The translations under genes were made by a program, and so were the position numbers. This document shows positions 1 to 8,941 of a stretch of DNA of 48,982 bases, piece after piece. The DNA is from Planctomycetota bacterium (GTDB taxonomy: Bacteria > Planctomycetota > UBA1135 > UBA2386). Numbering within the stretch: position 1 is the first letter of the stretch; every line of letters starts with the position of its first letter. The stretch covers positions 1 through 48,982 of the forward strand of contig JADLHO010000022.1 in assembly GCA_020848735.1 (NCBI GenBank). Reading direction: 5' to 3'. The notes under the pieces were generated by a model. That model made no database searches. It was not told the origin of the DNA and saw only the letters and a list, made by a program, of their open reading frames with translations.

Positions 1-973
1 CGCGGCCGTCCGTCACGAAGTGACCGAAGAACTGGGTCAGCGGACGGTGGAACAGATAGAGGCTGAACGTGAAGCCCGACGCGAAGCGGATCGGCCGGCT
101 GGCGCGCATGAGCCAGCCGGTGGCCCGCGCGGGCAGGGCACGGAACGCGACGAAGTTGAGCGCGACGAGCACGCCGAGCAGGTAGTCGGTCAGCAGGCGC
201 TGCGAGGACTCGAGTCGCCAGTAGGCCGGCACGTGCGCGTTCAGCCACTGGCGGAGCGCGACGTCGATGCCGCTCGCGGAGAGCGCGTAGAGAACGAGCC
301 AGGTCCCGACGACGAGCGCCCCGGCCGCGAACGGCGAGAACACCGGGAAGCGTCGCCAGCCCGCGAGCCAGGCACCGAGCAGCCAGATCGGCATCAGCGC
401 GAGCACGGCCGGCCCCGCGAGGAGCGCGCAGACGCCGACCCACACGGCGCGCCCCCGCATCGGCGCGAAGCACACGATGCCGAAGATCACGTAGTACCAG
501 GCCTCGTAGCACAGCGACCAGAACGGGTGGTTCCAGGGCAGGTTGCGGTCGAGGGACCAGGACTCGTTGAGGAAGAGCAGCGAGCTCAGCGCGTCGAGGA
601 CGCTGAAGTTCTTGCCCGGCTCCCCGCTCCACAGCGACGGATCGAACGCGATGCCGATCGCCGCGACCGCGAAGCTCAGCGCGATCGCCGGGATCACCAC
701 CGAGTAGATCCGCACGACGCGCGCGATCGTGTAGGTCCGCCAATCGCGTTCGCGTCGCTGCACGGAGGTCGCGATCACGAGCCCCGAGAGCACGAAGAAC
801 ACGATCACCGCCTCGTGGCTCAGCGACGCGAGCGGCAGCCAACCGGCGTCGAACCCGTCCTGCTCGAGGTGCGCGACGAGCACCGCGAATGCCGCCAGGA
901 ACCGCACGAGGTCGAGGTAGACCGAAAGCGGTGGCGTGAGGAACGCCGGGGCGTCTGGTGGAGACGAGGACAT
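1..973 (-). CDS. Acyltransferase family 3 membrane protein (partial, 3' end beyond window)
   Basis: Reading the minus strand from ATG at 973 gives an uninterrupted frame to the left edge, about 324 residues with the C-terminus missing. Hydrophobic segments recur throughout. The N-terminus has LDLVRFLAAFAVLVAH, followed by FFVLSGLVIATS and later SFTFSLYLFHRPLTQFF. These are hallmarks of the acyltransferase 3 (OafA/NodX-like) family, integral membrane enzymes that O-acylate surface sugars. The His in the first helix (VAH) fits the family's conserved catalytic-site histidine. It is divergent from the methyltransferase-glycosyltransferase operon at 1213, so a role in decorating the same polysaccharide is a reasonable inference. 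The long open frame on the opposite strand here is a shadow rich in Arg and Glu. Family assignment is secure; substrate is unknown. Confidence 0.88.
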   Translation of the reverse strand, partial: MSSSPPDAPAFLTPPLSVYLDLVRFLAAFAVLVAHLEQDGFDAGWLPLASLSHEAVIVFFVLSGLVIATSVQRRERDWRTYTIARVVRIYSVVIPAIALSFAVAAIGIAFDPSLWSGEPGKNFSVLDALSSLLFLNESWSLDRNLPWNHPFWSLCYEAWYYVIFGIVCFAPMRGRAVWVGVCALLAGPAVLALMPIWLLGAWLAGWRRFPVFSPFAAGALVVGTWLVLYALSASGIDVALRQWLNAHVPAYWRLESSQRLLTDYLLGVLVALNFVAFRALPARATGWLMRASRPIRFASGFTFSLYLFHRPLTQFFGHFVTDGR

Positions 974-1212
974 CGACGAGCGGGAAGCAGGGCGGGGCGG
1001 GGAGAGTAGCGCCGCGACGACGGGCCCGCGGCTGGCCGCTCGCCGTGGCGATCCGAGGCAGCCACGACTCTCCGGTGCCAAGGCCGTCTGTCTGCCCTGA
1101 ACTCGTCTCGCCGCGCGATTCGTCGAGCCCGCGCCGCGCGCTTGAACGACCGATGGGCCGGCGGCACTGTGGCGCGCGATCCGCGACGGACACCGCGCCC
1201 GCTCCCTTCGGG
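974..1212. promoter_or_regulatory. Divergent intergenic region between acyltransferase and glycan operon
   Basis: This 239-base gap separates two outward-pointing genes and must hold both promoters unless either is transcribed from further away. I see no convincing -10/-35 pair and no RNA gene. An open plus-strand frame runs through it in phase with the downstream gene, but the encoded peptide is Arg/Ser/Pro-rich and does not look coding. Confidence 0.4.
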
Positions 1213-4059
1213 ATGACCGAGACCGACTACTACCGCAAGCCCGATCTCTGGGGGCGATCACCCGAGCCATACCAGGTGCAGGTGCGCGCGGACCTGCTGG
1301 CACTCCTGCCCCACGATGCGGCGAGCATCCTCGACATCGGCTGCGGCGACGGCTTCCTGACCGACAGCCTGCCCATCGACCGCGAGGTGACCGGCTTCGA
1401 CCTCAGCGCGACCGCGCTGAGGCACCTCCGCCGCCGCGGCGTGGTCGGCTCGGCCGATGCGCTGCCCTTCCCGGCCGCGAGCTTCGATCTCGTGGCGTGC
1501 AACGACGTTCTCGAGCACCTCGACGACCGACTGCTCGCCGCGGTGGAGTCCGAGATCCGACGCGTCGCCCGCCGCTACGTGATCGTGACCGTGCCGCTGC
1601 GCGAGGACCTGATCGCCGCCACGGCGCGCTGCCGGGCCTGCGGCACCGGGTACCACGTCAACCACCACGTGCGGAGCTGGAACGAGGACGGACTGCTCCG
1701 CCTCTTCGCGCCGGACTTCGTCCCGCTGGAGCTCCGCTACAGCGGCGCACTGCTCTGCCCACCGCCCGATCCCTTCGCGTCCTTGCTCGCCGAAGGCGGC
1801 GTGCACGCGCATTGGGAGCGTTCCAAGTGCCCGCGCTGCGGCGCCGAGCCCGGTGCCCTCGACGCGCGGCAGGCCGCCGTGGGCCAGGCGCTGCTCGACA
1901 CCCTGCGCGCCCGACACTGGTGGGGCCGCGATCCGGCCAAGGCGACGCACGTCGACCGCAGCGAGGCGATGGTGCTCTTCGCCCGCCGCGGCGACCCCGC
2001 GACGGCGCGGGTCCGTGCGATCCCCGCCCCCGCGGTCGAATCGCGCGACCTCCTGACGATCGATTTCGCGAACGACCTGCAGCTCGTCGAGGATTGGAGC
2101 CCCGGTGCCACGCTCGCGCGCTGGCGGACCGGTCGCGGCGTCGCCGTCGAGCGCGGTGCCCTGACGGCGGTTCAGGAGAGCGGCCCCGCCTGGTTCGAGG
2201 TGAGCTTCCCGATCGAGCCCACCGCGGGTGATCGCATCCTCGTGGAGCATGCCGACGGGTCACACGGCTCCGTGCGCGTCTTCGCCTGGGACGGCCTGGT
2301 GCAATCGGAGATGCCGCTCGTGGTCGTCGACGGTGCGCCGGGCAACTCGAGCTTCGAGCTCGGCGGGAGCTGGCATCCGTCGCGCTTCGGTGCGCGAGCC
2401 AACATCCACCTGGACCACGGCGCACGCCTGCGCCGCCTTTGCTATCGGCCGCGGCATGGGGCGACCGAGGTGACCTTCGTGACGGTCGAGCCCGGGTACT
2501 CGGTCCTACCCGTCCCCGCACCGGGAGTGCCGCGCAGCTACGGCCTGTCGCTCGATCGGGGCGGCAGCTGGCCGGCACCCCGATACTCGGACACGCCCGC
2601 GCCGACGACGCGCCTCCGTCTGGCGGAGATCCTGGCGATGTCCGACGAGATCCAGGAGGCCCAGCGGCGACGCGGTGCGTCCTTGGTCGCACTCGCGGAG
2701 CGCCTCGCGCAGACCGAGCGCGCGACGAGCGTCGCGAACGCGGAGCTGCGCGAGCAGTTGGCAGCGACCCGACGGCTCGCCGAGTCCCGCCGCGAGCGCC
2801 TGGTCCCGACGCGCGCCGTCCAGCGGGTGCTCGTGATGGCGAACTGGTTCCCGAGCGAGGCTCAGCCCGGTCTCGGGAGCTTCGTGCTGGAGCAGGTGCA
2901 GGCGCTGCGCCGGGTCGCCGACCTCGACGTCCGCGTCATCACGGGTCGCCCCTTCTGGGTCAACCGCCTGAAACCACACCTGATCCTCGGCGCGATCCGT
3001 GCGTACCGGCGTGCCCTGGCGGCGATCGAGTGGACGGAATGGGATGGCGTGCCGGTGCTCGCGGCGCCGTACCTCGTCGGCACACCCTTCACGTTCGTGA
3101 CCCACGCGGCGACCTACACGCATGCCATGCGCAGCGCCGCGGTCACGGCGCGACGCAGCTTCCCCTTCGATCTCGTGCACGCCCACACCGCGTATGTGGA
3201 CGGCACGGCCGGGATCGCGATCGCGACGGGCTTCGGGGTCCCGATCGTCATCACCGAGCACACGAACCCTTTCTCCATGCTCACACGCAACCCGCTGATC
3301 CGGCATCGGACGATGCGGACCATCCGACTGGCCGACCGCGCCTTCGCGGTGAGCGAGAGCCTGGCCGAGGAGATCCGCGGATGGCTGCGTCCGGACGAAC
3401 GGGAGCAGCTCCACGTCCTCCGCAACGGCGTGGACACGTCGCGCTTCGCGCCGCCCTCGGATTGGCTCCCGGACCGCGCGCGCCCCCGCTTCGCCGCCAT
3501 CGGGATCATGCACGACTACAAGAACCCGCTGCTGTTGCTCGAGGCGTTCGCGCGGGTCGTCCGGGACCTGCCGGGGGCCGAGCTGCACCTCGTCGGCGAC
3601 GGGCCGCTGACGCCGCGGGTGATGGAGTCCGCACGCTCGCTCGGCGTCGCCGACGCCGTCCACCATCACGGTCGACTCGAGCGGGATGCCGTCGCGGCGC
3701 TGCTCGCGCAGCGTGTCGACGCGCTCGTGGTCGCCAGCCGCAGCGAGACCTTCGGCGTCGTCGTCATCGAGGCACTCGCCTCGGGCAAGCCCGTGGTGTC
3801 CACCCGCTGCGGAGGGCCCGAGACGATCCTCGACGACCCCCGCCTCGGCGAGCTCTGTGCGAATCACGATGCCGATGCCCTGGCGCGAGCGATGAAGGCG
3901 GTCGCCGCCCGACTCGATCCCCACGACGTCGCATTCCGTCGCCGGACCGCGGAGACCCGCTACTCGCTCGACGGCGTCGCGGGCGAGCTCGCGGCGCAGT
4001 ACCAGATCGTCGCCCGCGAACACGCCGACGCTCGCCACGGCGGAGGACGTCGCCCATGA
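1213..4059 (+). CDS. SAM methyltransferase fused to GT4 glycosyltransferase
   Basis: A 948-residue protein with two enzyme domains. Residues about 35-130 are a class I methyltransferase: LDIGCGDG at 40-47 is the SAM-binding motif I, followed by VTGFDLS and LVACNDVLEHLDD. Two Cys pairs (CRACG and CPRCGAEP) between about 145 and 220 resemble a small zinc-binding insert. A middle section of about 200 residues looks beta-rich and unassigned, then a short charged helix (TERATSVANAELREQL) that may be coiled coil. From about residue 537 to the end is a GT-B glycosyltransferase of family 4: VLVMANWFPSEAQPG at its start, HAHTAYVDG, and the donor-site ETFGVVVIEALASGKPVVST. The start at 1213 (MTETDYY) was chosen because the frame upstream is low-complexity. 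The stop overlaps the next start (ATGA). Likely cytoplasmic, building or modifying a surface glycan. Confidence 0.85.
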   Translation: MTETDYYRKPDLWGRSPEPYQVQVRADLLALLPHDAASILDIGCGDGFLTDSLPIDREVTGFDLSATALRHLRRRGVVGSADALPFPAASFDLVACNDVLEHLDDRLLAAVESEIRRVARRYVIVTVPLREDLIAATARCRACGTGYHVNHHVRSWNEDGLLRLFAPDFVPLELRYSGALLCPPPDPFASLLAEGGVHAHWERSKCPRCGAEPGALDARQAAVGQALLDTLRARHWWGRDPAKATHVDRSEAMVLFARRGDPATARVRAIPAPAVESRDLLTIDFANDLQLVEDWSPGATLARWRTGRGVAVERGALTAVQESGPAWFEVSFPIEPTAGDRILVEHADGSHGSVRVFAWDGLVQSEMPLVVVDGAPGNSSFELGGSWHPSRFGARANIHLDHGARLRRLCYRPRHGATEVTFVTVEPGYSVLPVPAPGVPRSYGLSLDRGGSWPAPRYSDTPAPTTRLRLAEILAMSDEIQEAQRRRGASLVALAERLAQTERATSVANAELREQLAATRRLAESRRERLVPTRAVQRVLVMANWFPSEAQPGLGSFVLEQVQALRRVADLDVRVITGRPFWVNRLKPHLILGAIRAYRRALAAIEWTEWDGVPVLAAPYLVGTPFTFVTHAATYTHAMRSAAVTARRSFPFDLVHAHTAYVDGTAGIAIATGFGVPIVITEHTNPFSMLTRNPLIRHRTMRTIRLADRAFAVSESLAEEIRGWLRPDEREQLHVLRNGVDTSRFAPPSDWLPDRARPRFAAIGIMHDYKNPLLLLEAFARVVRDLPGAELHLVGDGPLTPRVMESARSLGVADAVHHHGRLERDAVAALLAQRVDALVVASRSETFGVVVIEALASGKPVVSTRCGGPETILDDPRLGELCANHDADALARAMKAVAARLDPHDVAFRRRTAETRYSLDGVAGELAAQYQIVAREHADARHGGGRRP

Positions 4060-5291
4060 AGATCCTGATGATCGCGCCGGACTGCCAGATGATCGATCGG
4101 CGGATCCTGCAGGAAGCCGAGGTGCTGATCGGCGCCGGCCACGAGGTGACCCTCCTCTGCGGCTTCGAGTGCCGGACCGCCGAGAGCTACCGCATCGGCG
4201 CGATCGACGTTCACCGCTTCGTGTACGACTGGGACGACGAACGGCTGAAGCCGGTGCGGAGTCGCCTCGGCCGTCATCCCCGCCTGCACCGCGTCGTGAA
4301 CTGGGTCTTCATGACGATGGTGCGCAAGGTCTTCGAGCTGACGAGCTTCGAGCGCTTCGTCGTCGAACGCGCGCTGGCGTTCCGCGCCGACGTCGTGCAC
4401 TGCCACGACCTGCCGATGCTGCGCTCGGCGATCGAGGTCGCGCGGCGCTGGGACGTGCCCTGCGTGTTCGACGCGCACGAGCTGTACCACGCGCAGGAGG
4501 TCCTCGGCCCGGCGCTTCGCGCACGTCTCCTGCGCGACGAGAAGGAGCTGCTGCCGCGCTGCGCGGCCGTGATCACCGTCAACGAGTTCCTCGCACTCGA
4601 ACTGCACCGCATCCATCACGTGCCCATGCCGTGGGTCGTCTACAACAGCGTCGAACCGCCGCCGCTCGAGACCGTCACCGCGCGCCGCGGTCGCCTGCGC
4701 GCGATGCTCCCCGGCGAGGGGCCGATCGTGCTCTTCCAGGGCTGGCTCAGCGGCGAGCGGAACATCGAGACGATGGTCGCCGCGATGGCCGCGGTGCCGG
4801 CGCCCGCGCGTCTCGCGGTGATCGGCTACGGTCCGCACGAAGCGACGCTCCGGACGATCGCCGCGGAGCGCGGCGTCGCGGATCGCGTGCACTTCCTCGG
4901 CCGCGTGCCCAGCGAGGAGATGCTGCAGTACACGGTCGACGCCGACCTCGGGGTCATCCCCTACCTGCCGATCGACCTCAACCACCGCTTCTGCTCGCCC
5001 AACAAGTTCTTCGAGTTCGTGCTCTCGGGTGTGCCCGTGCTGGCGCACGACCTGCCCTTCTTCCGCACGATGCAGCGACGTCACGACGTCGTGCGCTGCG
5101 GCGACCTCTCGACCGCGGACTCCGCTGCGGCCGCGATCCGCGCCGCGATCGATCCCGCGGAGCTGGCGAGGCTCCGGACGAACTGCCTCGCGGCGCGGGA
5201 CCGACTCGCCTGGTCGAACGACGCGGCGAAGCTGAGCCAGATCTACGCCGCGCTCGACCCCACGCTGGTCGCGGCGGGAGGCAAGCGGTGA
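4056..5291 (+). CDS. Glycosyltransferase family 4 protein
   Basis: A 411-residue GT-B glycosyltransferase. The N-terminal acceptor domain starts MKILMIAPDC and contains VVHCHDLPMLRSA and FDAHELYHAQE, as in many GT4 enzymes. The C-terminal donor domain has IVLFQGWLSGERN, VIGYGPHEATL and SPNKFFEFVLSGVPVLA, which carries the usual nucleotide-sugar-binding glutamate. Length is normal for the family. Translation is coupled to the upstream fusion gene by a 4-base ATGA overlap, and to the next gene by a GTGA overlap, so the three form one operon. Acts in the cytoplasm on a nucleotide-sugar donor; sugar and linkage cannot be told from the sequence. Confidence 0.88.
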   Translation: MKILMIAPDCQMIDRRILQEAEVLIGAGHEVTLLCGFECRTAESYRIGAIDVHRFVYDWDDERLKPVRSRLGRHPRLHRVVNWVFMTMVRKVFELTSFERFVVERALAFRADVVHCHDLPMLRSAIEVARRWDVPCVFDAHELYHAQEVLGPALRARLLRDEKELLPRCAAVITVNEFLALELHRIHHVPMPWVVYNSVEPPPLETVTARRGRLRAMLPGEGPIVLFQGWLSGERNIETMVAAMAAVPAPARLAVIGYGPHEATLRTIAAERGVADRVHFLGRVPSEEMLQYTVDADLGVIPYLPIDLNHRFCSPNKFFEFVLSGVPVLAHDLPFFRTMQRRHDVVRCGDLSTADSAAAAIRAAIDPAELARLRTNCLAARDRLAWSNDAAKLSQIYAALDPTLVAAGGKR

Positions 5292-6790
5292 CCGCGGCCG
5301 AGGGCGCCGCACCGCTGCCGATCCGCGTCCGCGCCGCGCTCGTCGTCGCGACGCTCGGGCTCGCCGCGTCGGGCTGTCGACCGACACCCCTCGAAGCCCT
5401 CGTCCTGCCGAACCTCACCGACGATCGCTGGAGCGGCGAGACCCTCGAGCTCGCCGTGCAGGGCACGACCGCGGGCTTCGAGTTCCGCTTCTGGGTGCAC
5501 GAGGACGGCGCGTGGACCGTTCGCCGCGAGTACGCCGCCGAGCCGGGCTTCCGCTTCGCGCCGACGAGCCACGGCCTGCGTTCCTTCCAGGTCGACGTGC
5601 GACGCGCGGGCGCGGCGGAGCCATTGCGGCAGCATTGGATCGGTCAGAAGTTCGTCGGGCCGCGCGACGCCTCGTCACCGCTCCTGCGCGACGTGTTGCT
5701 GGCGCCATCGGCCCTGCGCCTGCCGCTCGGCTCACGGGTCGCGATCTACGCGCGCCCGAACGCGCCGCTCACGCTCGACGATCTCGAGTGCCGCGTGCTG
5801 GACGGCGAGACGCCGTTGGGCGCATGGCGCAACTGGCCGCCGGAACCGCTCGTGCTCGATCGACCCGGCGAGTCGCGCTTCACCTTGCAGGTGCGACAGC
5901 GCGGGCAGACCGCGCTCGAGACGCACACCCTCGGGCCGCTGCAGGCACTCGTGGAGCAGGCCAACCCGAGCCTGTTCCGACTTTGCGCCGCAGAGCTGAC
6001 CACGACGTTGCCCGAGTCCGAGGCCTGGGCAGCGCTCGCAGTGCGGCTCGCGATCGCGCACCACGTGATGGCCAACGAGCACGACGGCGGGAACGACGAG
6101 GCCCAGATCAACGCGGCACTGATCACGCGCCTCCGCGAGGTGGCCGAAGTCGATGCGACGGGCACGCCGTGGACGCTCACGCCGTCCCACGGCGCGGCGC
6201 TGCACTTCGATCCCAGGGTCCGGAGCCTGCGCACCGCGAACGGTCCGCAGTCGATCGACCTGCACCTCGCGTCCTGGCCCGGACACCGTGAGCTCCTCGC
6301 GACCACGCGAGGCCTCGCCGAGCCCGCCCGCCTCTGCGCCGATCTCGCGTTCGCCGTGTTCGGCGCCTACCGCTACGGCGCGCCACCGGCCGGTCCCGCG
6401 CTGCGCATGCACGTCAGCGTCGGTTCCTGTGCGACCACGACCGCGGCGCTGGTCGCGCTGCTCCAGGCTCTCGACCTGCAGGCGGAGCACTGCTACCTCG
6501 ATGACGAGGGGGCCGCGCACGCGGTCGCCCTGTGTCGCCCCGCGCCCGACGACACGCTGATCCTCGACACCACCGAGGGCCTGCTCTACCGATGGGACTT
6601 CGCACGCGGCGGCCACGAAGCGCCGCCCGCACCGCTGGTCTTCCCCGGTCATCGCGATCTCGGGCTCGACCTGGCACGTCGCTTCTCTCCCGGCCGCACC
6701 CGCGTGCTGGCAGCACCGCGCCTGCGCCTCGCGATCCCGCCCGAGCTCGACGTGGCGAGCCGACGCGTGGTCTATCAGCCTCCGCAGTGA
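5288..6790 (+). CDS. Lipoprotein with transglutaminase-like catalytic triad
   Basis: A 500-residue protein starting at GTG 5288, whose last base pairs overlap the preceding stop (GTGA). A hydrophobic segment at about 16-29 ends in LAASGC, a lipobox with Cys30, so it is probably lipid-anchored outside the inner membrane. Residues about 50-300 look beta-rich and are unassigned. Near the C-terminus, Cys381 (VGSCATTTAAL), His411 (AAHAVAL) and Asp427 (LILDTTEG) have the order and spacing of a transglutaminase-like Cys-His-Asp triad. Known members act as cysteine proteases, amidases or structural scaffolds. Its operon position suggests a part in glycan or peptide assembly at the cell surface. The triad is my reading by eye, not a database hit. 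Confidence 0.7.
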   Translation: MTAAEGAAPLPIRVRAALVVATLGLAASGCRPTPLEALVLPNLTDDRWSGETLELAVQGTTAGFEFRFWVHEDGAWTVRREYAAEPGFRFAPTSHGLRSFQVDVRRAGAAEPLRQHWIGQKFVGPRDASSPLLRDVLLAPSALRLPLGSRVAIYARPNAPLTLDDLECRVLDGETPLGAWRNWPPEPLVLDRPGESRFTLQVRQRGQTALETHTLGPLQALVEQANPSLFRLCAAELTTTLPESEAWAALAVRLAIAHHVMANEHDGGNDEAQINAALITRLREVAEVDATGTPWTLTPSHGAALHFDPRVRSLRTANGPQSIDLHLASWPGHRELLATTRGLAEPARLCADLAFAVFGAYRYGAPPAGPALRMHVSVGSCATTTAALVALLQALDLQAEHCYLDDEGAAHAVALCRPAPDDTLILDTTEGLLYRWDFARGGHEAPPAPLVFPGHRDLGLDLARRFSPGRTRVLAAPRLRLAIPPELDVASRRVVYQPPQ

Positions 6791-6858
6791 GGGCGCTGCG
6801 GCGCGCGGCGACCGATTGCGCGACGCAGCGGGAGATCCGAGCGATTCCGAACCGGGGA

Positions 6859-6889
6859 GGTCTTCGACTCACGATGCCGGGTCGAGACC
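6859..6889. terminator. Hairpin between convergent genes
   Basis: Arms GGTCTTCGAC (6859-6868) and GTCGAGACC (6881-6889) pair with one bulged base around a 12-base loop. It lies in the gap between the convergent lipoprotein and DUF4276 genes, where a bidirectional terminator would be expected. There is no T run. Confidence 0.35.
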
Positions 6890-6901
6890 CCATCCAGTAC
6901 C

Positions 6902-7528
6902 TCAGCCGATCGCCTCGTCGAGCCAGCTGCGAAACACAGCAAATGACGGGCACCGTGCGGCAATGGTCTCCGGGCTCGACCTCCCGAGGACGGCACTCGC
7001 ATCCCGGATCTTGCCGTAGCCCGCCCTCGCGGTCCGCCTCGTCGCGCGGTCCAAGGACGCCAGCACGTCGGCCTTGGACTCACCGTCGAGATCCCGCCGC
7101 GAGGAAAGAGACCGCGCTTGGAAGCCTTGGCCGTAGACGGCCGCGAGCGCCGCGGCATCGGCGACCAGCCAGGTCTCCATGCACTGGATCATCAGGTGAA
7201 CGCTGTCAGCAGGAGCGCCGGCAAGATTCCAGCCATCGCGTCTTGCGAGATGCGTCACGCGACCGCCGGGTGAGGCGTCGAAAACCGGACCTTCGGAATC
7301 GACGAGAAGACCGACGACGCCCGCCAACCGATCCTTCACCGCGTGCGTGAAGGCGCGATATGCCTCGCTCCGGCTTCCGCACATCGTCAGGCGCCATCGC
7401 CATTGGCGATCTCGTGCGCGCAGCTTCTGCTTCGCGAGCAGGATGTCGAATCCCTGCCGCAGCGCCGCCTTGCCGTCCCGACCGTGGCCACCGCCTTCGA
7501 CATACAGGGTGATCGCCCCCGCGGTCAC
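6902..7528 (-). CDS. DUF4276 (TOPRIM-like) protein, partner of the AAA ATPase
   Basis: A 208-residue protein from GTG 7528, overlapping the stop of the ATPase gene (GTGA), so the two are translationally coupled. ITLYVEGGG near the N-terminus supplies Glu11, LLVDSEGP supplies Asp77 and Glu79, and QCMETWLVADAAALAAVYGQGF is a DUF4276 signature as I remember the family. The E then D-x-E/D order after predicted beta strands matches the metal-binding pattern of TOPRIM nucleases. Known two-gene systems such as PARIS (AriA ATPase plus AriB) pair an ABC-type ATPase with a TOPRIM-like effector. This pair has the same logic with a different effector family. Function as an antiphage nuclease or toxin is inference. 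Confidence 0.8.
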   Translation of the reverse strand: MTAGAITLYVEGGGHGRDGKAALRQGFDILLAKQKLRARDRQWRWRLTMCGSRSEAYRAFTHAVKDRLAGVVGLLVDSEGPVFDASPGGRVTHLARRDGWNLAGAPADSVHLMIQCMETWLVADAAALAAVYGQGFQARSLSSRRDLDGESKADVLASLDRATRRTARAGYGKIRDASAVLGRSSPETIAARCPSFAVFRSWLDEAIG

Positions 7529-8784
7529 GGATTGCCCCCCAGTTCGCCAATGCGCCAGAGGTCGCCGAGCCGGTAGTCAGCCAGCCAATGCTGCAACCGG
7601 GCGCTCTCCAGCCGACGCAACTGCGTGCCGCCGGAGTGCTCGCAGACCAGTACCGATTCCAGCCGATCGGTGAACGCCGACACGAGTGCATCCGAGTGCG
7701 TGGCGAGGATGATCTGCATGCGCGTGCTCGCCTCGACCAGAAGATCCGCGAGGATCGCCATTGCATCTGGATGCAGGCCCAGCTCGGGTTCCTCGATGCA
7801 GAGGAGCGGCGGTGGCGTCGGCGCCAGGAGCGCTGCACACAATGCCATGAAGCGAATCGTCCCGTCCGAGAGCCGCGTCGCCGGGATCGGGCGATCGCAG
7901 CGGTCTTCGTGCAGGAAGAACTGCACGTGACCGCCCTCCACCAGCGTGGACGTTCGCTGGAACCGGGGCAGGAACCGCCGCAGAAGCTCGCCGAAACGCG
8001 GCGCCCGCGGTCCGTGCTCGATGCGGTTCAGCACGAGGCCGAGGTTGCGCGCATCGGACAGGAGCGAGTCTCCCGGGAGGTCAGCGGGCTGGGGTTGGCG
8101 GAGCAGGGAGTAGCGTCCGAAGGTCCAATCACGGAACACCTGGATGCGTTCGAACTGCGAAGCCGCCCACGTCAACTCCGGGTAGAGATCGGGATCCCGG
8201 CGCTGTGACAAGACCGACTCGTCCGGAACCAAGCTCTCGCGCTTCAGCCGCCGCCTCTTCGACTCGTCGGATCCGGGTTCGCGGACGTTCAGCGCCGGGC
8301 GACCGTGCTGGAAGCGGTAGTAGAAGTAGACGTCTTTGGCCCGAGGCTCGTTCTTCTGGGCCTCTTCGAGGCCCTCGTCGACGACTTCCGGGCGAATGTC
8401 CAGCGCCGCGATCTTCAGGTAATAGCGCAAGGTCGATCGTCTCGGGCGCAACAGGCGTGCGTCCAGAGTTGCCGCTGCGAACCCGAAGCCAGTGCGATCC
8501 CCTTCGCCTCGTCCGTCGGCCGGATCGGGGCCCTCCGCCGAATCCCCGTCGACGGCTTCCCTGGGTCTCGGGCCCTTCCACAGCCACTCGCGCATCCCGC
8601 CGCCGTCGCGGATCGCCTGCGCCAGAGCCCGGGGGGCTGCGCGCATCAAGTCGATGGCCTCGAGGAAGTTCGACTTGCCGCTCCCGTTCGGACCGATCAA
8701 CACGTTCAGGTTGCCCAGAGCGGTCGCGGGAGTCCCCGGAGCAAAGGACAGGAGTCCATCCAGTCGAAGAGATTCGAGGAACAT
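7525..8784 (-). CDS. AAA/ABC-type ATPase (OLD/RecF-like), defence-type
   Basis: A 419-residue ATPase from ATG 8784. Walker A is GPNGSGKS at residues 31-38, preceded by LNVLIG. Near the C-terminus are RLSDGTIRFMALCAALL (signature-like), PPLLCIEEPELGLHPDAM (Walker B with catalytic Glu) and LATHSDALVSAF (switch His). This arrangement is that of AAA_15/AAA_21 ATPases related to OLD and RecF. The protein lacks its own TOPRIM domain, which instead is the next gene, so the pair looks like a split OLD-type or PARIS-like unit. It sits alone between a planctomycete gene cluster and a glycan operon, with no mobility gene in sight. Confidence 0.85.
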   Translation of the reverse strand: MFLESLRLDGLLSFAPGTPATALGNLNVLIGPNGSGKSNFLEAIDLMRAAPRALAQAIRDGGGMREWLWKGPRPREAVDGDSAEGPDPADGRGEGDRTGFGFAAATLDARLLRPRRSTLRYYLKIAALDIRPEVVDEGLEEAQKNEPRAKDVYFYYRFQHGRPALNVREPGSDESKRRRLKRESLVPDESVLSQRRDPDLYPELTWAASQFERIQVFRDWTFGRYSLLRQPQPADLPGDSLLSDARNLGLVLNRIEHGPRAPRFGELLRRFLPRFQRTSTLVEGGHVQFFLHEDRCDRPIPATRLSDGTIRFMALCAALLAPTPPPLLCIEEPELGLHPDAMAILADLLVEASTRMQIILATHSDALVSAFTDRLESVLVCEHSGGTQLRRLESARLQHWLADYRLGDLWRIGELGGNP

Positions 8785-8785
8785 G

Positions 8786-8941
8786 GGAGTGGAGTCCGTG
8801 GAGATCCAGGAGGCCGGACCGGTCGGAACAGCGGGCGGCGATCTTCGGCCAGTCGGCCTCGTGATGGAAGCGGACCGCAGTGATGCCGAGCAACTCGGGG
8901 GCGATCCGCTTCGTCGCGTATGCGAGCGCGACGCGGTCGCC
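8786..8941 (-). pseudogene. Possible coding remnant between DUF1501 and ATPase genes
   Basis: One minus-strand frame, starting just at the DUF1501 stop, reads ALAYATKRIAPELLGITAV and continues RFHHEADWPKIAARC. It has an ordinary protein-like composition and almost only G or C at third codon positions. It has no ATG or GTG start after the DUF1501 stop and runs out of phase into the ATPase start, so it cannot be an intact gene. It may be a truncated relic left by insertion of the ATPase module, or chance. I do not recognise the protein. Confidence 0.25.

Noticed and set aside
20..1009. Long plus-strand open frame opposite the acyltransferase
   Set aside because: It encodes an Arg/Glu/His-rich chain without motifs, typical of the antisense frame in very GC-rich genes, while the minus strand gives a clear membrane acyltransferase.
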